A DNA stretch of 64,000 bases, taken from NCBI RefSeq assembly GCF_004337985.1, contig NC_043744.1, forward strand, positions 5,775,949-5,839,948, read 5' to 3'. The notes under the pieces are model-generated. The model ran no database searches. It worked only from the letters and a program-made list of their open reading frames with translations, and was not told the origin of the DNA. The stretch is from Pyricularia pennisetigena. Taxonomy: Eukaryota; Ascomycota; Sordariomycetes; Magnaporthales; Pyriculariaceae. Position 1 is the stretch's first letter. Every line of letters begins with the position of its first letter. A program made the position numbers and the translations under genes. This document shows positions 23,201 to 34,460 of this stretch, one piece after another.

Positions 23201-24179
23201 CTCGGTCAGCGGACGGTGCAGCACACAAAGCGAGACGCATCGACCCCTCTCCGCAGTACCGAAAGCGGTATTGTCGACCAGGTCATCGTTACGACCAATC
23301 AAGACGGTCTTAAATACGTCAAGGTGCGCGTGCGAACCACCAAGATCCCGCAGATCGGTGACAAGTTCGCATCCAGACACGGACAAAAGGGTACAATTGG
23401 TGTCACATACAGACACGAAGACATGCCATTCACCAGGGAGGGTATCACCCCTGACATTATCATCAACCCCCACGCCATTCCTTCTCGTATGACAATTGCC
23501 CATTTGATCGAGTGCTTGTTGTCAAAGGTCGCAACGCTCAAGGGTATGGAGGGCGATGCCACGCCCTTCACAGAGGTTACTGTGGATTCGGTCAGCAACC
23601 TCCTGCGTGAGCACGGATACCAATCCCGAGGCTTTGAGGTCCTCTATCACGGCCACACAGGTCGCAAGTTGCGAGCTCAAGTCTTCTTTGGACCGACCTA
23701 CTACCAGCGTTTGAGGCACATGGTGGACGACAAGATCCACGCACGAGCGCGTGGTCCCGTCAATATCATGACTAGACAGCCGGTGGAGGGTCGTGCACGT
23801 GATGGTGGTCTGCGTTTCGGAGAAATGGAACGTGATTGCATGATTGCACACGGAGCAGCCTCCTTCTTGAAGGAGAGGTTGTTTGAGGTTTCGGATGCAT
23901 TCAGGGCGCACATCTGCGGCATTTGTGGGCTGATGACGCCCATTGCGTACGTTATTTTCTTGTTTCTCTCCCTTTTGGCTGAAAAGACTCATTGCTAACA
24001 TCAAACCGCTCCACAGCGATCTAACGAGGAAAACATTCGAGTGTCGACCATGTAGGAACAAGACCAAGATTGCGCAGGTTCACATACCTTATGCGGCCAA
24101 GCTCCTTTTCCAAGAGCTGGCGTCGATGAACATTGCCACTAGAATGTTTACAGAGAGGTCGGGAGTTTCGATTCGCTGA
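20201..24179 (+). CDS. RPB2: RNA polymerase II second-largest subunit RPB2
   Basis: Three exons: 20201-22639, 22718-23946 and 24017-24179, totalling 1276 residues, close to the roughly 1220-1270 usual for Rpb2. Introns of 78 and 70 bp have GTAGGT and GTACGT donors and GCTAAC branch sites. The acidic N-terminus leads into the conserved opening ([28 protein letters not shown]). Rpb2 hallmarks follow: [67 protein letters not shown] and [15 protein letters not shown]. The C-terminal zinc site is split by the last intron (CGICGL in exon 2, CRPCRNK in exon 3) and is followed by [22 protein letters not shown]. Rpb2 forms one half of the catalytic cleft of nuclear Pol II and holds the nucleic-acid hybrid. 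Confidence 0.98.
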
Positions 24180-24661
24180 TGTGGATGGCAAGTCACGAGT
24201 CCGGGATGGGGTGTTGGTGGAATTTGGCTTATTGGTGGTGCAAAAGTGGAAGCATTGCAAGATTGGCATGCATCATAGTATGTTTTCTATGGCAGTCATG
24301 GGGCCGAGCCAAGCTTGGTTCGGCTTGCCGGCTGTCATTTTCCCCTTTCGTTCCAACATATAACCACTGTGTACGTTTAGGTCTGTGAAGAAGCGCATTT
24401 TGGAGTCGCGGCAATTTTTCGATATTGGAAAAGGAGCGGTGTTAGTAATTAACCAAGAATAAGACAAAAAAAGACAATGATAGCAATGATGATCTGGTGC
24501 AAATGAAATCTAGAAGGGGTCTATATGTATTTGTTGGTACAAGAAGTCTAGTGACGGTTCCACGTGTCCTTTGTCTGTGTTGATACAATAAATAATCGTA
24601 CAAGTTTCCTGCCTCAATACTGTGGCGTTGAATTTCTCAATATACAAGTTTGATATCACGT
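24180..24661. other. Convergent intergenic spacer
   Basis: The 3' flanks of RPB2 and PET117. No ORF of note. Confidence 0.6.
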
Positions 24662-25054
24662 TCATGGCCTCCCTTTATCAGGAGGACCAAGCGGCGCCTC
24701 ATGCGTGACGTCCCGAACGGACTGGCCCTTTTTGTACTCCTCCTCGAGCTGGCGCTGCATGTCAAAATCGAGCTGGCGCTCGCGCTTAATGCGCTGCTGT
24801 TCCATGTCGCGGATGACGCCTTGATGCATTGCCTAGAACATTTTTGATTCGTGGTGTTGGCGTCCATGTTTCTCATTTTCGAGCGATTGTTTTTTTTTCA
24901 AGTTGACCATTTACGGAGTCTAGGCCACCTTGGATGAAATGGGAACAAGAAGACGTACAGCTTTTTCGGCCTTTTGCTGAAAGTGCACAAATATCACCGT
25001 CGTTGCGGCAAAGAGCGAGGTGCCCAGCAGGGTGAGCTTGGATGCGCGTGACAT
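24662..25054 (-). CDS. PET117: Cytochrome c oxidase assembly protein PET117
   Basis: Two exons, 24959-25054 and 24662-24832, encode 88 residues. The 126-bp intron (donor GTACGT, acceptor TTCTAG) joins FQQKAEKA to AMHQGVIRDMEQQR. The N-terminal hydrophobic helix (KLTLLGTSLFAATTVIFVHF) is a membrane or import anchor. The following charged helix QRIKRERQLDFDMQRQLEEEY is the Pet117 family pattern, and the total length fits. Pet117 sits in the mitochondrial matrix/inner membrane and works with Cox15 in heme a synthesis for complex IV. The tail after VRDVTHEAP is Pro/Gly-rich and probably variable. It is transcribed away from VMA10 from a shared spacer. Confidence 0.88.
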
Positions 25055-25608
25055 TGTCTTGTATTTAATAGGTTTCTGGGGCTTCGGTTTGATAATGACA
25101 GTTTTCAGCGGCCTGGCTACCTGCACCGTTGCATTCCCAACATCCGCCTCTTTGAGATAGATGTCTGTAATTATATCCCAACTTGCATGAACAGAAAATC
25201 GCGTCCCGGGTTACCGCGTCTGGCAGAGGGTGGAATGATGTAATTTTTCTGCCGTCCCAGACCACCATGCCACCCGGCCGGCGTTCCTTTCATCCCTGCA
25301 CAGCGGCGTCGGCTCGGGCTTGGCGCTTGCTTTGGGGGGGTGAAAGCTCCAAGGTCGGGTTGTTTCCCCACATTAGCACAGGCGCAGCAAGCAGTCGACT
25401 TGGTTGGACCAGCGGAGCTTGGTTTGGAGGCTCCAAGCGTCGATTGAATCACGACAAGACCAGACAACAATCAACTTATCATCCCTACGCATCTATCATC
25501 TCGCCAGCCGCCTACTGTAACAACACAGGGGCATTTCAGCCCGTCGATTCCATCTCTGCAACCTGCGATTTCCTTCCCGAGGCGTTTTCGCGACAAACAG
25601 AATTCACA
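25055..25608. promoter_or_regulatory. Divergent promoter, PET117 / VMA10
   Basis: About 550 bp between opposite start codons, serving a respiratory-assembly gene and a V-ATPase gene. No factor site can be named with confidence. Confidence 0.55.
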
Positions 25609-26444
25609 ATGGTTCGTCGGATGCAATCGCCCATCGAAGCCTCCACAGTAGCGAACAAGAGACGCCAAAGCTAACCCGTTTGCTTCCCGACAGTCTGCTC
25701 AAAGTTCAGCGGGTATCCAGACCCTGCTCGAGGTACGGATCCCGTCTTCCCTAGCGAATCTACCGATGCGGGACAGGGGAAAAAAAAAACGGCTATGCAT
25801 CGGGATGACGACTAACGGAGCCGGGTGTTGCGATGACTTGTAGGCCGAGCGTGAGGCGTCCAAGATTGTCCAGAAGGGTGAGTCCAAAACCAAACCACAG
25901 CTGCACCTGCGGCTCGTGTGCTAACATTTCATGTATCAATCTAGCACGGGAATGTATGTACACACCGAATTAAACCCCTCCTTCTCCCGCCGAAATCATC
26001 GAACCCATCACACAGGCACCACGCAAACCCTCCAGCGGCCCATTCTCGGCGTTAACCCGTCCCCTCTTTACGATTCGCAGTCCGCACAAAGAGAGTCAAG
26101 GAGGCCCGCGACGAGGCCAAGAAGGAAATAGAAGCCTACAAGGCCGAGAAGGAGAGCGAATACAAGGCGTTTGAGTCCAAGGTTCGTCCATCTGTCTCTC
26201 TCCCTTGCTACTAATCAAAAAGCCCATCCTGCAGAGAGAAAGACTAACCCGCGCAAACACCATCACCCTTCACCCTCTATAGCACACCCAAGGCAACAAG
26301 CAGGCCGAGGAGGAGGCCAACAAGGAGGCCGAGACCCAGATCAAGGAGATCAAGGAGGCCGGCAAGAAGCACCAGGACAAGGTCATCAAGGACCTGCTCA
26401 AGGCCGTCTTTGAGCCTCACCCTGTACCGCCGACTGCCGCTTAA
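25609..26444 (+). CDS. VMA10: V-type ATPase subunit G, six exons with a 9-nt micro-exon
   Basis: Coding exons are 25609-25611 (only the ATG), 25694-25732, 25844-25877, 25945-25953 (nine nucleotides), 26081-26181 and 26283-26444. All introns begin GT and end AG; joined, they give 115 residues, the normal length. The protein starts MSAQSSAGIQTLLEAEREAS, continues KIVQKAREFRTKRVKEARDE, and is a long charged helix ending in KVIKDLLKAVFEPHP. This is the pattern of subunit G, one strand of the peripheral stator of the vacuolar proton pump (V1 sector, paired with subunit E). The micro-exon encodes the ARE part of KAREF and is needed to keep frame. The ordering and phases agree at every junction. Confidence 0.93.
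25945..25953 (+). other. VMA10 9-nt micro-exon
   Basis: CACGGGAAT, flanked by ATCTAG upstream and GTATGT downstream. It supplies bases for codons Ala, Arg, Glu and the first base of Phe. Without it the reading frame survives (nine is divisible by three) but three conserved residues are lost. Confidence 0.85.
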
Positions 26445-26721
26445 GCTGTTGATCTTTTTTTTTTTTATTGTTTGGAGAACCAGATTGGCGTCATGTTTTT
26501 GCACTGAGCTTATAGAAAGATGAATCAAGCAGCACGTTGCAAGATTGTTCCATTGAGTAGTTGTAGTATGCATCAACGCTTTTTGACTTTTGTCTTTTTT
26601 TTTTTCTATTAACCTTTACGCCAGATTGTATGCCGCTATGAAAACAAACCAGGGGCGAGTGCTGGTGTCAAATACATTGATGTACACATTAATCAACCCC
26701 GAACAGCCACCTCCAGACGAT

Positions 26722-28680
26722 TTAATCTTGAAGGAATTCCCGTAGTGTCGTCAGCATATCATGCATCTCCTTCCCGTTCTCCGTCTCCACATCCACGGCA
26801 TCGGCCTGTTCCTTTAAGCTCCTGTTCAGCAGCTCCAAAGTCTCGTCCCTATCCGCCAGCAGCGTCTGGATCTTTTTCTTTGCCCCATCGTCCTCGGCCA
26901 CCAGCCAAGCGAGCATCACGTCGATGCTCTGGAGCACAAACAGCCCCGCGTCCAGCCGGCGAGAGAAACGCTCGTCCTCGTCCAGCTCGTCCATGCCGGC
27001 CGCGTCCACGGCCGCCACCCTGCCCGCGTACTCCCGGCGCAGCAGGACGAGCCTCTCGGTCTTTTCGTAGTCCTTCTCCACAAACTTGGCCAGCGTCCGG
27101 ATCCGCTCCGCGCTCTCCGTCGGCAGCAGCCTCAGCATGCACGCAAAGATGCTGATGAGGTGCTCCACAACCCTCGGGTCGCGCTTCTTGGACGAGCCCT
27201 TGGCACTGCTACTGCTGCTGCTGCTGCTGCTGGTCTTCATGAACAGCGTAAACAACGTCTTGAGCCCACCGTACTCGACGATCAGCTCGCACACCCCGGC
27301 CTCGCGGCTCTGCGCCACCGCATGATCCAGCAACCGCAGCGCCGGCGTGCGAGCCTTCTTGGCCGTCGGGCTGCCGATCAGCACCAGGCACAGGGCGTGG
27401 CCCTCGGCATCGACAAACTTTTGCTTGCCTTCGGGCCGGTCGACGATGCACGTCAGCGCCTCGAAGCAGTTCTCCATGAACTCCTCCTCGTCCCCGCCGC
27501 GCTCCGGATCCCGCGCGCGGTACGGCGCCACCAGCTGCAGCAGCGGCTCGACCGCGTCCAGGTCTCGCGCCAGCCTGTCGCGGTTCGCTGGGCTCGCCTG
27601 GGCCAGAATGGCCAGCATCTCGGCCGCGTACTGCTTGTTCTGCGATACGGGCTCCTCGGCCTTGGCGGCCCGGGCCAGGAGCCACTTGAGCAGGGGGTCG
27701 CAGCGCCCAACCGTCTCTGCCGTCGCGGGCCGGCCGCCGCACAGGTTCTCCACGACCTCGAGGATGCGGTAGACGCCCTCGCGGTCGGCCTCGTCGCCGG
27801 CCTCGTCGAGCCGCTCCAGGTTCGACACGAGCAGCGACAGCAGGTCCGCCTCGAGCAGGGCGTCGACCAGCGCCGCCCAGTCGTCCTCGGTCGCGCCCTC
27901 GACGTCGTCGCCCGTCAGCTCCGCGACGATCTGCACCGCCGCGAGCGCAATGTCCGTGTTGTCGTGCGCCAGCAGGCCCGTCAGCGACCCGGCGGTGCCG
28001 AGGCGCGCGAACTCGGCGTAGAGCGAAGGGTGCTCGGCCAGGATGCCGAGGTTGCGCACGGCCGCGTCCAGGTCCGCCTCGCTGTCGATGAACTTGGCCG
28101 GGTCGTCTGCGTGGCGGGCGCGCAGCTCGGCGTTGCGGTTGATCTTCTTCTCAAGCGCCAGGGCCGTGCGCCGCAGCCATGCCGCGTCGAACTTGTCGTC
28201 CGGAGGAGGGGCAGCGCTGTCGGCCGACTCGACAAAGTCCAGCACTTCTGCTTCCTGCCGTGTTATGCCACCACCAAAGAAACGGCCGTCTTCGTCGTCG
28301 TCTGGGATGTCGTCGTCGGGTGGTGCCGACGGGCCGTAGTCTCCATCTTCATCGTCTTCGGGCGGCGGCGCAGGGCCTGCTTCTACGTCGTTCTCGTCGT
28401 CGTCGTCGTCTACTTGGGCGTGGCGGCTTGAGGAGGGGTTCAGTTTGGCGGATTTGTAGATCTCATCTGTCCATTGACATGTCAGTGTTTTTGTAAACAG
28501 ATGACAAAGAAGGACAAACTGCTTACTTGGATCGCGGACGGGGTCCAGCTTGCGTTTGCTAGGAAGACCCGAGCTCTGCGGACAAGTACCGGTATTTTTT
28601 AGTACACGATCAATGTGAAGCTGTTGAGTGCGAGTGATATGCTTCAAACTCACCTTGAAAAGGTCGTCAATGCTCGTCAT
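26722..28680 (-). CDS. CTNNBL1: Beta-catenin-like protein 1 (CTNNBL1) homologue
   Basis: Three exons: 28654-28680, 28527-28575 and 26722-28466, giving 606 residues. Introns of 78 and 60 bp have GTGAGT and GTAAGC donors. The spliced start reads MTSIDDLFKSSGLPSKRKLD. An acidic region follows (DDDDDENDVEAG..., about 45-105). Then comes the CTNNBL1 N-terminal domain (FDAAWLRRTALALEKKINRNAELR) and ARM-type helical repeats with family landmarks (DLDAAVRNLGILAEHPSLY, EEEFMENCFEALTCIV, KRDPRVVEHLISIFACMLRL, LFVLQSIDVMLAWL). CTNNBL1 is a nuclear protein linked to the Prp19/CDC5L spliceosome complex. A Ser run (about residue 450) is encoded by GCT/ACT repeats near 27207-27230. An upstream 78-codon open extension of the frame is spliced away or is 5' UTR. 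Confidence 0.9.
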   Translation of the reverse strand: MTSIDDLFKVSLKHITRTQQLHIDRVLKNTGTCPQSSGLPSKRKLDPVRDPSKQFVLLCHLFTKTLTCQWTDEIYKSAKLNPSSSRHAQVDDDDDENDVEAGPAPPPEDDEDGDYGPSAPPDDDIPDDDEDGRFFGGGITRQEAEVLDFVESADSAAPPPDDKFDAAWLRRTALALEKKINRNAELRARHADDPAKFIDSEADLDAAVRNLGILAEHPSLYAEFARLGTAGSLTGLLAHDNTDIALAAVQIVAELTGDDVEGATEDDWAALVDALLEADLLSLLVSNLERLDEAGDEADREGVYRILEVVENLCGGRPATAETVGRCDPLLKWLLARAAKAEEPVSQNKQYAAEMLAILAQASPANRDRLARDLDAVEPLLQLVAPYRARDPERGGDEEEFMENCFEALTCIVDRPEGKQKFVDAEGHALCLVLIGSPTAKKARTPALRLLDHAVAQSREAGVCELIVEYGGLKTLFTLFMKTSSSSSSSSSAKGSSKKRDPRVVEHLISIFACMLRLLPTESAERIRTLAKFVEKDYEKTERLVLLRREYAGRVAAVDAAGMDELDEDERFSRRLDAGLFVLQSIDVMLAWLVAEDDGAKKKIQTLLADRDETLELLNRSLKEQADAVDVETENGKEMHDMLTTLREFLQD

Positions 28681-29035
28681 CTTCTCATAGTTTGCCTGAT
28701 TGATATACTGCAAGATTCTGTCAGTGTTTACCGGATTTCGGTTTAAAGTCAAGGTATTCACTGTGGGTTGGGTTTTGGAGCTGATATCGTCATTCGTGTC
28801 GGGACGCGCCGATTGGAATGGAAAGGGACCATTGAATTTCGTGCTCTGCGCCTTACAATGCGCACTGTATTCTGCCGTTACACTCAACCCTCTTGTTGCA
28901 GGAGGCCGTACCACGACTTGCAGGTTTGAGACTCAAGACATTAAAACAACTCATTTCCTCATTGGATCTAAATACAGTCTTGTATAACTCTACCATACTA
29001 TAATTCCTTCACCCACCAACCAGCCATCAGTGACA
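28681..29035. promoter_or_regulatory. Divergent promoter, CTNNBL1 / histidine phosphatase
   Basis: A 355-bp spacer between opposite start codons, AT-mixed, without identifiable factor sites. Confidence 0.55.
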
Positions 29036-30119
29036 ATGGCTCCTACACTCATTCTCATACGTCACGCTCAGGCGGAGCACAATGTTTCCAATAAGTGCAC
29101 CCCCCCCGCACCTTGGATAAAGGACTATATCAAAAAAAAAATAAAAAATAAAAAATACAAACAAATCCCACACAATATAGGGAGCTAACTCCAGAAACAC
29201 AAGACTATAGCATTCCCGACCCCGAGCTGACGCCACTCGGCAAGGAGCAAGCCGCTGCGCTCTCTGCGCACCTGCAGAAACGCCTGCCGGGCTCTCTCGA
29301 CCCTGAACTCATCGTCGTCAGCCCTTTCCGGCGGTGCCTGCAGACGGCCACTATTGCCTTTGACTGGTTGATCGACGCAGAATCCGGCAAGTCAAAGGTT
29401 CCCATGGTGGCCAACGCCAGCTGGCAAGGTAAAATTTCTTTCTCTCTCTTTTTTAGTCTCTCATTGACTTCGAATTTGTTGTATAACAACGCAAGCAACT
29501 GCCGAAGTCTGCCCCACTACTGTCATGAGCTTTATACTATAGTACAGAAGCAGCGATGTGAATTTGAGACCCCATCATGTTATTACGGGACCAGAGTTTT
29601 TCAAGCAAAATCAGCAAACAGAACCAAGAAAGAACACATTAACCAAGACTCCTCCATATAGAAAACGCAGACAAACCCTGCGACACGGGAACGGACCCGA
29701 CCCTCGTGGCCCCAAATTTCCCCCACATAGACTTTAGCGCCCTGGACCCCGTGTACCCGGACAAGACGTCTCCCGAGGCGTCGCTTTACCACTACACGCG
29801 CGAGGCCCTGCTCGCCCGCGCCCAGTCCTGCCTGCGCGAGCTGCGCTCTCGGCCCGAGCGCGTCATCGCCGTCGTCTCGCACTCGGCCTTTATGCGCCAG
29901 GCCGTCACGGGCTGCTGGTACATGAATGCCGACTACCGCATCTTTGACTTTGCCGATGCGGGCGAGGACGAGTCGGCTCCTTTGAGGCTGGTCCAGTGGG
30001 ATGAGACCAAGGGAGGTGGCATGGGCCTGAGCTTGGAGGTCGGGGTCGCGCTGGGCGAGGGCCTGCCCGAGACCTTGAGCGATGCCGTGCCCGCGGAGGA
30101 TAAGAAGCTGCCCGAGTGA
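29036..30119 (+). CDS. Histidine phosphatase (phosphoglycerate mutase-like)
   Basis: Exons 29036-29094, 29181-29428 and 29662-30119 give 254 residues. The start MAPTLILIRHAQAEHNVSN contains the catalytic motif as RHA rather than the more common RHG; the His is the phospho-acceptor. SPFRRCLQTA and VSHSAFMRQAVTG supply the second Arg and the second catalytic His of the family. The first intron (29095-29180) has a weak donor GTGCAC and is A-rich, but it restores the frame as NKELTPETQDYSIPDP. The second is long for this window (233 bp) with donor GTAAAA. Fungal proteins of this type are usually annotated as phosphoglycerate mutase family, yet the substrate is generally unknown and glycolytic activity should not be assumed. 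No signal peptide is evident, so it is probably cytosolic. Confidence 0.85.
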
Positions 30120-30941
30120 GTGTGGTCGACTTGGTCTCAAGGGGGCGACGTCCTCTAAAATTTGGGGGAGGGTGGATGCCCGATCAATTGGTGCCACAGG
30201 GAACGATTGTCCTTTATTGCTTGCTATCTGTCAAGAATGACGAACGAAGGGGGTGCGAAGGGGCATATAACTGATACAAGGGGAGGACTCCTGAGAACTA
30301 ACTACATTTGCTTCTCATTTGAACTAGAGACAATGGCATGTCATGAGCGTAATCAATCGCCTTCAACCATAGAGAATAAAACACGGGGGTCTAGGCGTCA
30401 GAGAGCTCAATGTTGTAGTTTAGATGTCGGATTCGCGCAGTAGGGCTGGCTTGCAGATTGAAGCTGCAACGCCCCATTGTCAATCGCGATCCTGTCGTTT
30501 GACCGAATGGTCCAGGTCAAAGTTCTCTACTTGCCTCAAGCAAAGAATCTGTCACTTGGCACGTTAGCATAAAGGCCTCACTGATAGATCACCGCATCGA
30601 CGCCCCAGGAAAATTTCAAGGTAAAAAAATTTGTCATGCTGCGATTCGAGCAGGGCCATCATGATTTTGGTGCTCCGAAGAAAGAAAATCCGAAACGAGA
30701 CAAGCATTCCTTGACGCCCGCCACCATGGATCCGTCTTGAGATTCCTCCCTTTTGGCATCGTTGAGATTTAACAAAAAAAGAAAAAAGCTTTGACATGTC
30801 CCTTCCCTCTTTTGCGGTCATCAACGGGCTAATTCCACTTTCCCCTCGGACCAAAGACCGTCTCATACCGCTTTCGCCGTTACCGTCTCAAAAACAATAA
30901 AAAGCCAGAGAAACAACCGCCACCCATCAACCGGAGGTCAT
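30120..30941. other. Convergent intergenic spacer
   Basis: The 3' flanks of the phosphatase and RACK1 genes. Short ORFs only; A-rich tract near 30773-30787. Nothing further seen. Confidence 0.55.
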
Positions 30942-32437
30942 TTATGCCCTAGACATGACACCCCAGGCGCGGATGATGTTGTCGGTGTAACCGGCGAACA
31001 GGGTCTGGCCGTCGGCGCTCCAGGCGAGCGAGATACACTCGGGCTCCCGGCTCTTCTTGCCAACGGCGGCGAACTCGGGCTTGAGCTCATCGACCTTGCT
31101 CTTCTTCTCCAGGTCGAAGATGATGATGCTTGAGGCGGTGGCAGCGCACAGCCAGTACCTGTTGGGGGAGAAGACGAGGGCGTGGATCTCGTCGTTGGCG
31201 TTGAGCGAGTACAGGTGCTTGGACTCGTTCAGGTCCCAAAGCATGGTGGTGCCGTCCTTGCCACCCGAGGCGCAGAGGGATCCGTCAGGGGAGATGGTGA
31301 CGGTGTTGATGTAGCCGGTGTGGCCGATGTGGTCAGTCTGGAGCTTGCAGCTAGAGAGCTCCCAGACCTGTTGACAGATTGTGTTTGAAGGTCAGCTTGC
31401 TGTTGCCGTACAAAATTTCGGTGACATGTCAAACAAACCCCAAAGGGTAGATTAAAGGGATCAGTGCTTGGTGAATAAGATTGGTCTCATGGCCCGAGGG
31501 CTCTGAAGTAGCAAATACTTTAAATAGCAAAGCATCATGTGGAGGTTAAAATCACGAATACTCGGTAGGAAATCAACGCACCTTGACAAGCTTGTCCCAG
31601 CCGGATGAGACAATCACGGGGTTCTGGGGGTTGGGCGAGAAGCGCACGCACGAAACCCACTCGGAGTGGCCCTTCTCGGTGATGGTGTATTTGCAGTCGC
31701 CCAGGGTGTTCCACAGCTTGATGGAGCGGTCACGCGAGCCGGAAACAATCTGCCTGTTGTCGGCAGAGAAGGAGACGGACAGAACGTCGTTGGTGTGGCC
31801 GACGAAGCGGCGGGTGGTGGTGCCAGTGGCGAGCTCCCAAAGGCGCAGGGTCTTGTCCCACGAGGCAGACAGGGCGTAGGCGCCATCCGACGAGATAACC
31901 TGTATTTCAGATCCCCATCATCAGCCAAATCGCCCCTGCTGTGTTTTCCTTTACCGTGCTTCCCACAGCACGATGGTGTTTTTCCATCTCGAGGTTTTCA
32001 ACGTACGCAGTCCGAAACGATGTGCGAGTGACCCTTCAGCGACCTCTTAGGATAGCCGTAGGAAGTCTCGTCACGGGTAAGGTTCCAGATGATCAGGGTC
32101 TTGTCTCGGCTGCTGGAGAGGAGCATGTTGGGGCTGCGAAAGGAGAAATGTGAGTATTTTCGTCAGGTCGACTCGAACGCCAAGGACGCTGGGATCGGTT
32201 TCCTACTTCTCCATGGAGGTAGCCAAGCTGGTGACCCAGCCATTCTGCGAGCAGAAAAGAGGCAATCGTCAGTAAAATTTCTCGTGATACTCGCCGGCGC
32301 GTGGGCGTCGATGCGAGCAGCGGAGGGGCAGTCGCAAACGTCCGCTGGCCTCCGTCTTTGTCCTCGCAAGACTTGGGAATTGGGGATTGACATACGTGGC
32401 CCTCGAGGGTGCCCTTGAGAATGAGCTGCTCAGCCAT
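30942..32437 (-). CDS. CPC2: RACK1 / CPC-2, Gbeta-like WD40 ribosomal scaffold
   Basis: Five exons: 32396-32437, 32207-32244, 32007-32133, 31582-31899 and 30942-31367. Together they encode 316 residues, which I recall as the length of the Neurospora orthologue. Introns are 151, 73, 107 and 214 bp with GTATGT, GTAGGA, GTACGT and GTGCGT donors. The protein starts [20 protein letters not shown] and forms seven WD40 blades with typical GH...WD spacing (for example [67 protein letters not shown]). The basic loop expected for 40S contact is present. RACK1 binds the small ribosomal subunit and affects general amino acid control, signalling and development. Its host introns may carry snoRNAs in fungi, but I could not identify one by eye. 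Confidence 0.96.
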
Positions 32438-33177
32438 ATTTGCAAGTTTGCTGTGTGAGGCAGACGAGACGAGACCGAGGGAATTGGATGTTGGATTCGG
32501 GGAGAAATTTCAGTCTCTTCTCGTCTCCAGAATTCGCCTTTCCACTCTGTATTTTCGAAGGCGAGTTGTGCGTTAGGTGGGGCAAGAGGGAAAAGTGAAT
32601 GATGAAGGGAACTGGCCAATCAGAAGCGGGCATGCGTGGCCCAAGCTTGCCTGACAAAGACCCACCCACCGCGCGAAGGCGTCGCGGTACCTGGGAGTTT
32701 GAGGGAACGGAAGTCGAGAATTCGAGCAACGACCAGGTAAGCATCAAGCTACGCAGCACTTTGCGTAGATCTTACATCTATGCCTACTTTCACAAATTGC
32801 AACAAAGCACGTTCGTAAATTCTCTTGTGAGATGCAATTGCAGGTGAAGTGAAGTGAAGTGAAGTGAAGTGGATATCATTGTTTAATGCTCAACCGCGGA
32901 ATCCTGCTTGCACCCTTTGCGTGCAGGTTCCTTCACCACGTAGGTACCCATACAAATTATGCAAAGCCCAATAATACAGCGTGCGCCAAAAACTCCTTGC
33001 CAAATGCCATGTTGCCCGTGACCTTGATGCAGAACTTTGCAAACCAAGCCATTCGAGTTTCTTGGTTGCAAGAACCGAGTGGGTATGAAGTAAGACAAAG
33101 CGTGCTGAAAAGCCCCTCAAGCTCTTGTAGCCCAGGACCAAAGAAGGGTGTTGACCCCGATGAGAGATGCCGCGATT
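32438..33177. promoter_or_regulatory. RACK1 upstream region and TAF8 3' flank
   Basis: Contains the RACK1 promoter and leader and, at 32844-32868, five tandem copies of GTGAA. No gene is supported. Confidence 0.55.
32844..32868. repeat. Pentanucleotide microsatellite (GTGAA)5
   Basis: Five perfect GTGAA units followed by a partial GTG, about 400 bp upstream of the RACK1 start. Confidence 0.9.
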
Positions 33178-34460
33178 TTACTTGGTTACGGTATCTTTGG
33201 CAGTCCTTTTTGCACTTCTAGAAACCTCCTGTCGATGTCCAACCTTGTGTGCATTGACAATCATGCTGTGATCTGCAATCTCGCTCCTGGCAGCGGTGCT
33301 TCCTCGAACAGGAGCAGCAACAGAGAGAGCAGATGCGTAACCTTCACCGTCATTACCTCCACCGACATCGTCACCGCTCGTTTTTCTGCCGCCGCACGCA
33401 TCCTCGACCAGGTCGCGCATGCTCTCCTCCCAAAAGTCGTAGCGATTGCGGCTCATCCGGCTCCGCTGCGCCGCCAACCTCGCTTCCTTGAGCGTGTTGA
33501 TCTTGCTCGCCCGCACCACTCCGCGCAGCGCCTCCTCGGCCAACTTGGACTCTCGAGCCGAGGCCTCTCGCATCCGCCTAGGATCTGCCCTCGGCGGCGC
33601 CTCGCCCGCATACGGCTCTTCGGGCACCAGCATGTCCTTGACGAGCTCGCCGTTGGGCAACCTCAACCCTGTGCCTCTGACCGTAACCTCGTCGACGTCC
33701 TGTGGTGTGGATTTATATGTATGGATGCTGGGAAAGTCTGGAAAGGATGCTGGGATGTAGCTCTTGGATTCCTTCTCTGCCTTGCCGCTCAGCTCCTCAC
33801 CGAGCAAGGGCAGGCCATCTAACGGTCCGTCAGTGGCAGCCGCGGCCGGCGTCGTGAATGTCGGCTCCAGCAGATGTCGCTTTTTCTTCTTCCTCGCAAT
33901 CGGATGTCGTAGGTGTGGCCTGAGCAGTGAGGTGCCGAGGTTGAAGCGCTTTAGACTTATCTCGTAGTCTGTTGGTATGGGCTGTGTCCGCCGAGAGGCG
34001 AGGGCGAACAGCCTGACTTCTTGCGTCAATTCTGTGAGGTCTGTTGCAGAGTTAGCATCGGTCCAGGCCATCTTTGTTCCGCGCAAGAACAAGCGCGGCA
34101 ATCAGCAAGTCTCATCTCACATTCTTCTGTCATCTCCGTCAGCCTCTCGAGGGCCGGCTCAGACGTGCTATCGAAGCCGACCTCCTTCAGCACCAGCGCA
34201 ATGCTGCGACGCAGGCCGCTGCGGGCATGCTCCTCCATGGTGGGGAGGCGACCGTCCCCAACGGTAGTGGTCTTGGTTTCGCTGCTCCGCGTGGGCTCAT
34301 TTTCCTGAGCCTGGAGAAAATTGCGAAAGTCTGGGATCGACTGGTCGACTGGATGCGGGGAGGAATCGGTGCGCGCTCTCTTCGCCATGGGCATGTCCTC
34401 GTCGTCGTATGACGGACGTCGCTTTTGCGTCTGCTGCCCGGCGATGGCCATGGTCGCCAT
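33178..34460 (-). CDS. TAF8: TFIID subunit TAF8
   Basis: Two exons, 34121-34460 and 33178-34040, give 400 residues. The 80-bp intron (donor GTGAGA, branch GCTAAC, acceptor AACAG) joins MTEE to YLTELTQEVRLFALASRR. After a basic disordered N-terminus with a KRAR-like nuclear signal, residues about 75-150 form the histone-fold of TAF8 (LRRSIALVLKEVGFDSTSEPALERLTEMTEEY...RRTQPIPTDYEISLKRF). The TAF8 C-terminal motif SYIPASFPDFPSIHTYKSTP follows at about 215. TAF8 pairs with TAF10 in TFIID and helps recruit Pol II to promoters. The C-terminal third is charged and low complexity. Confidence 0.88.
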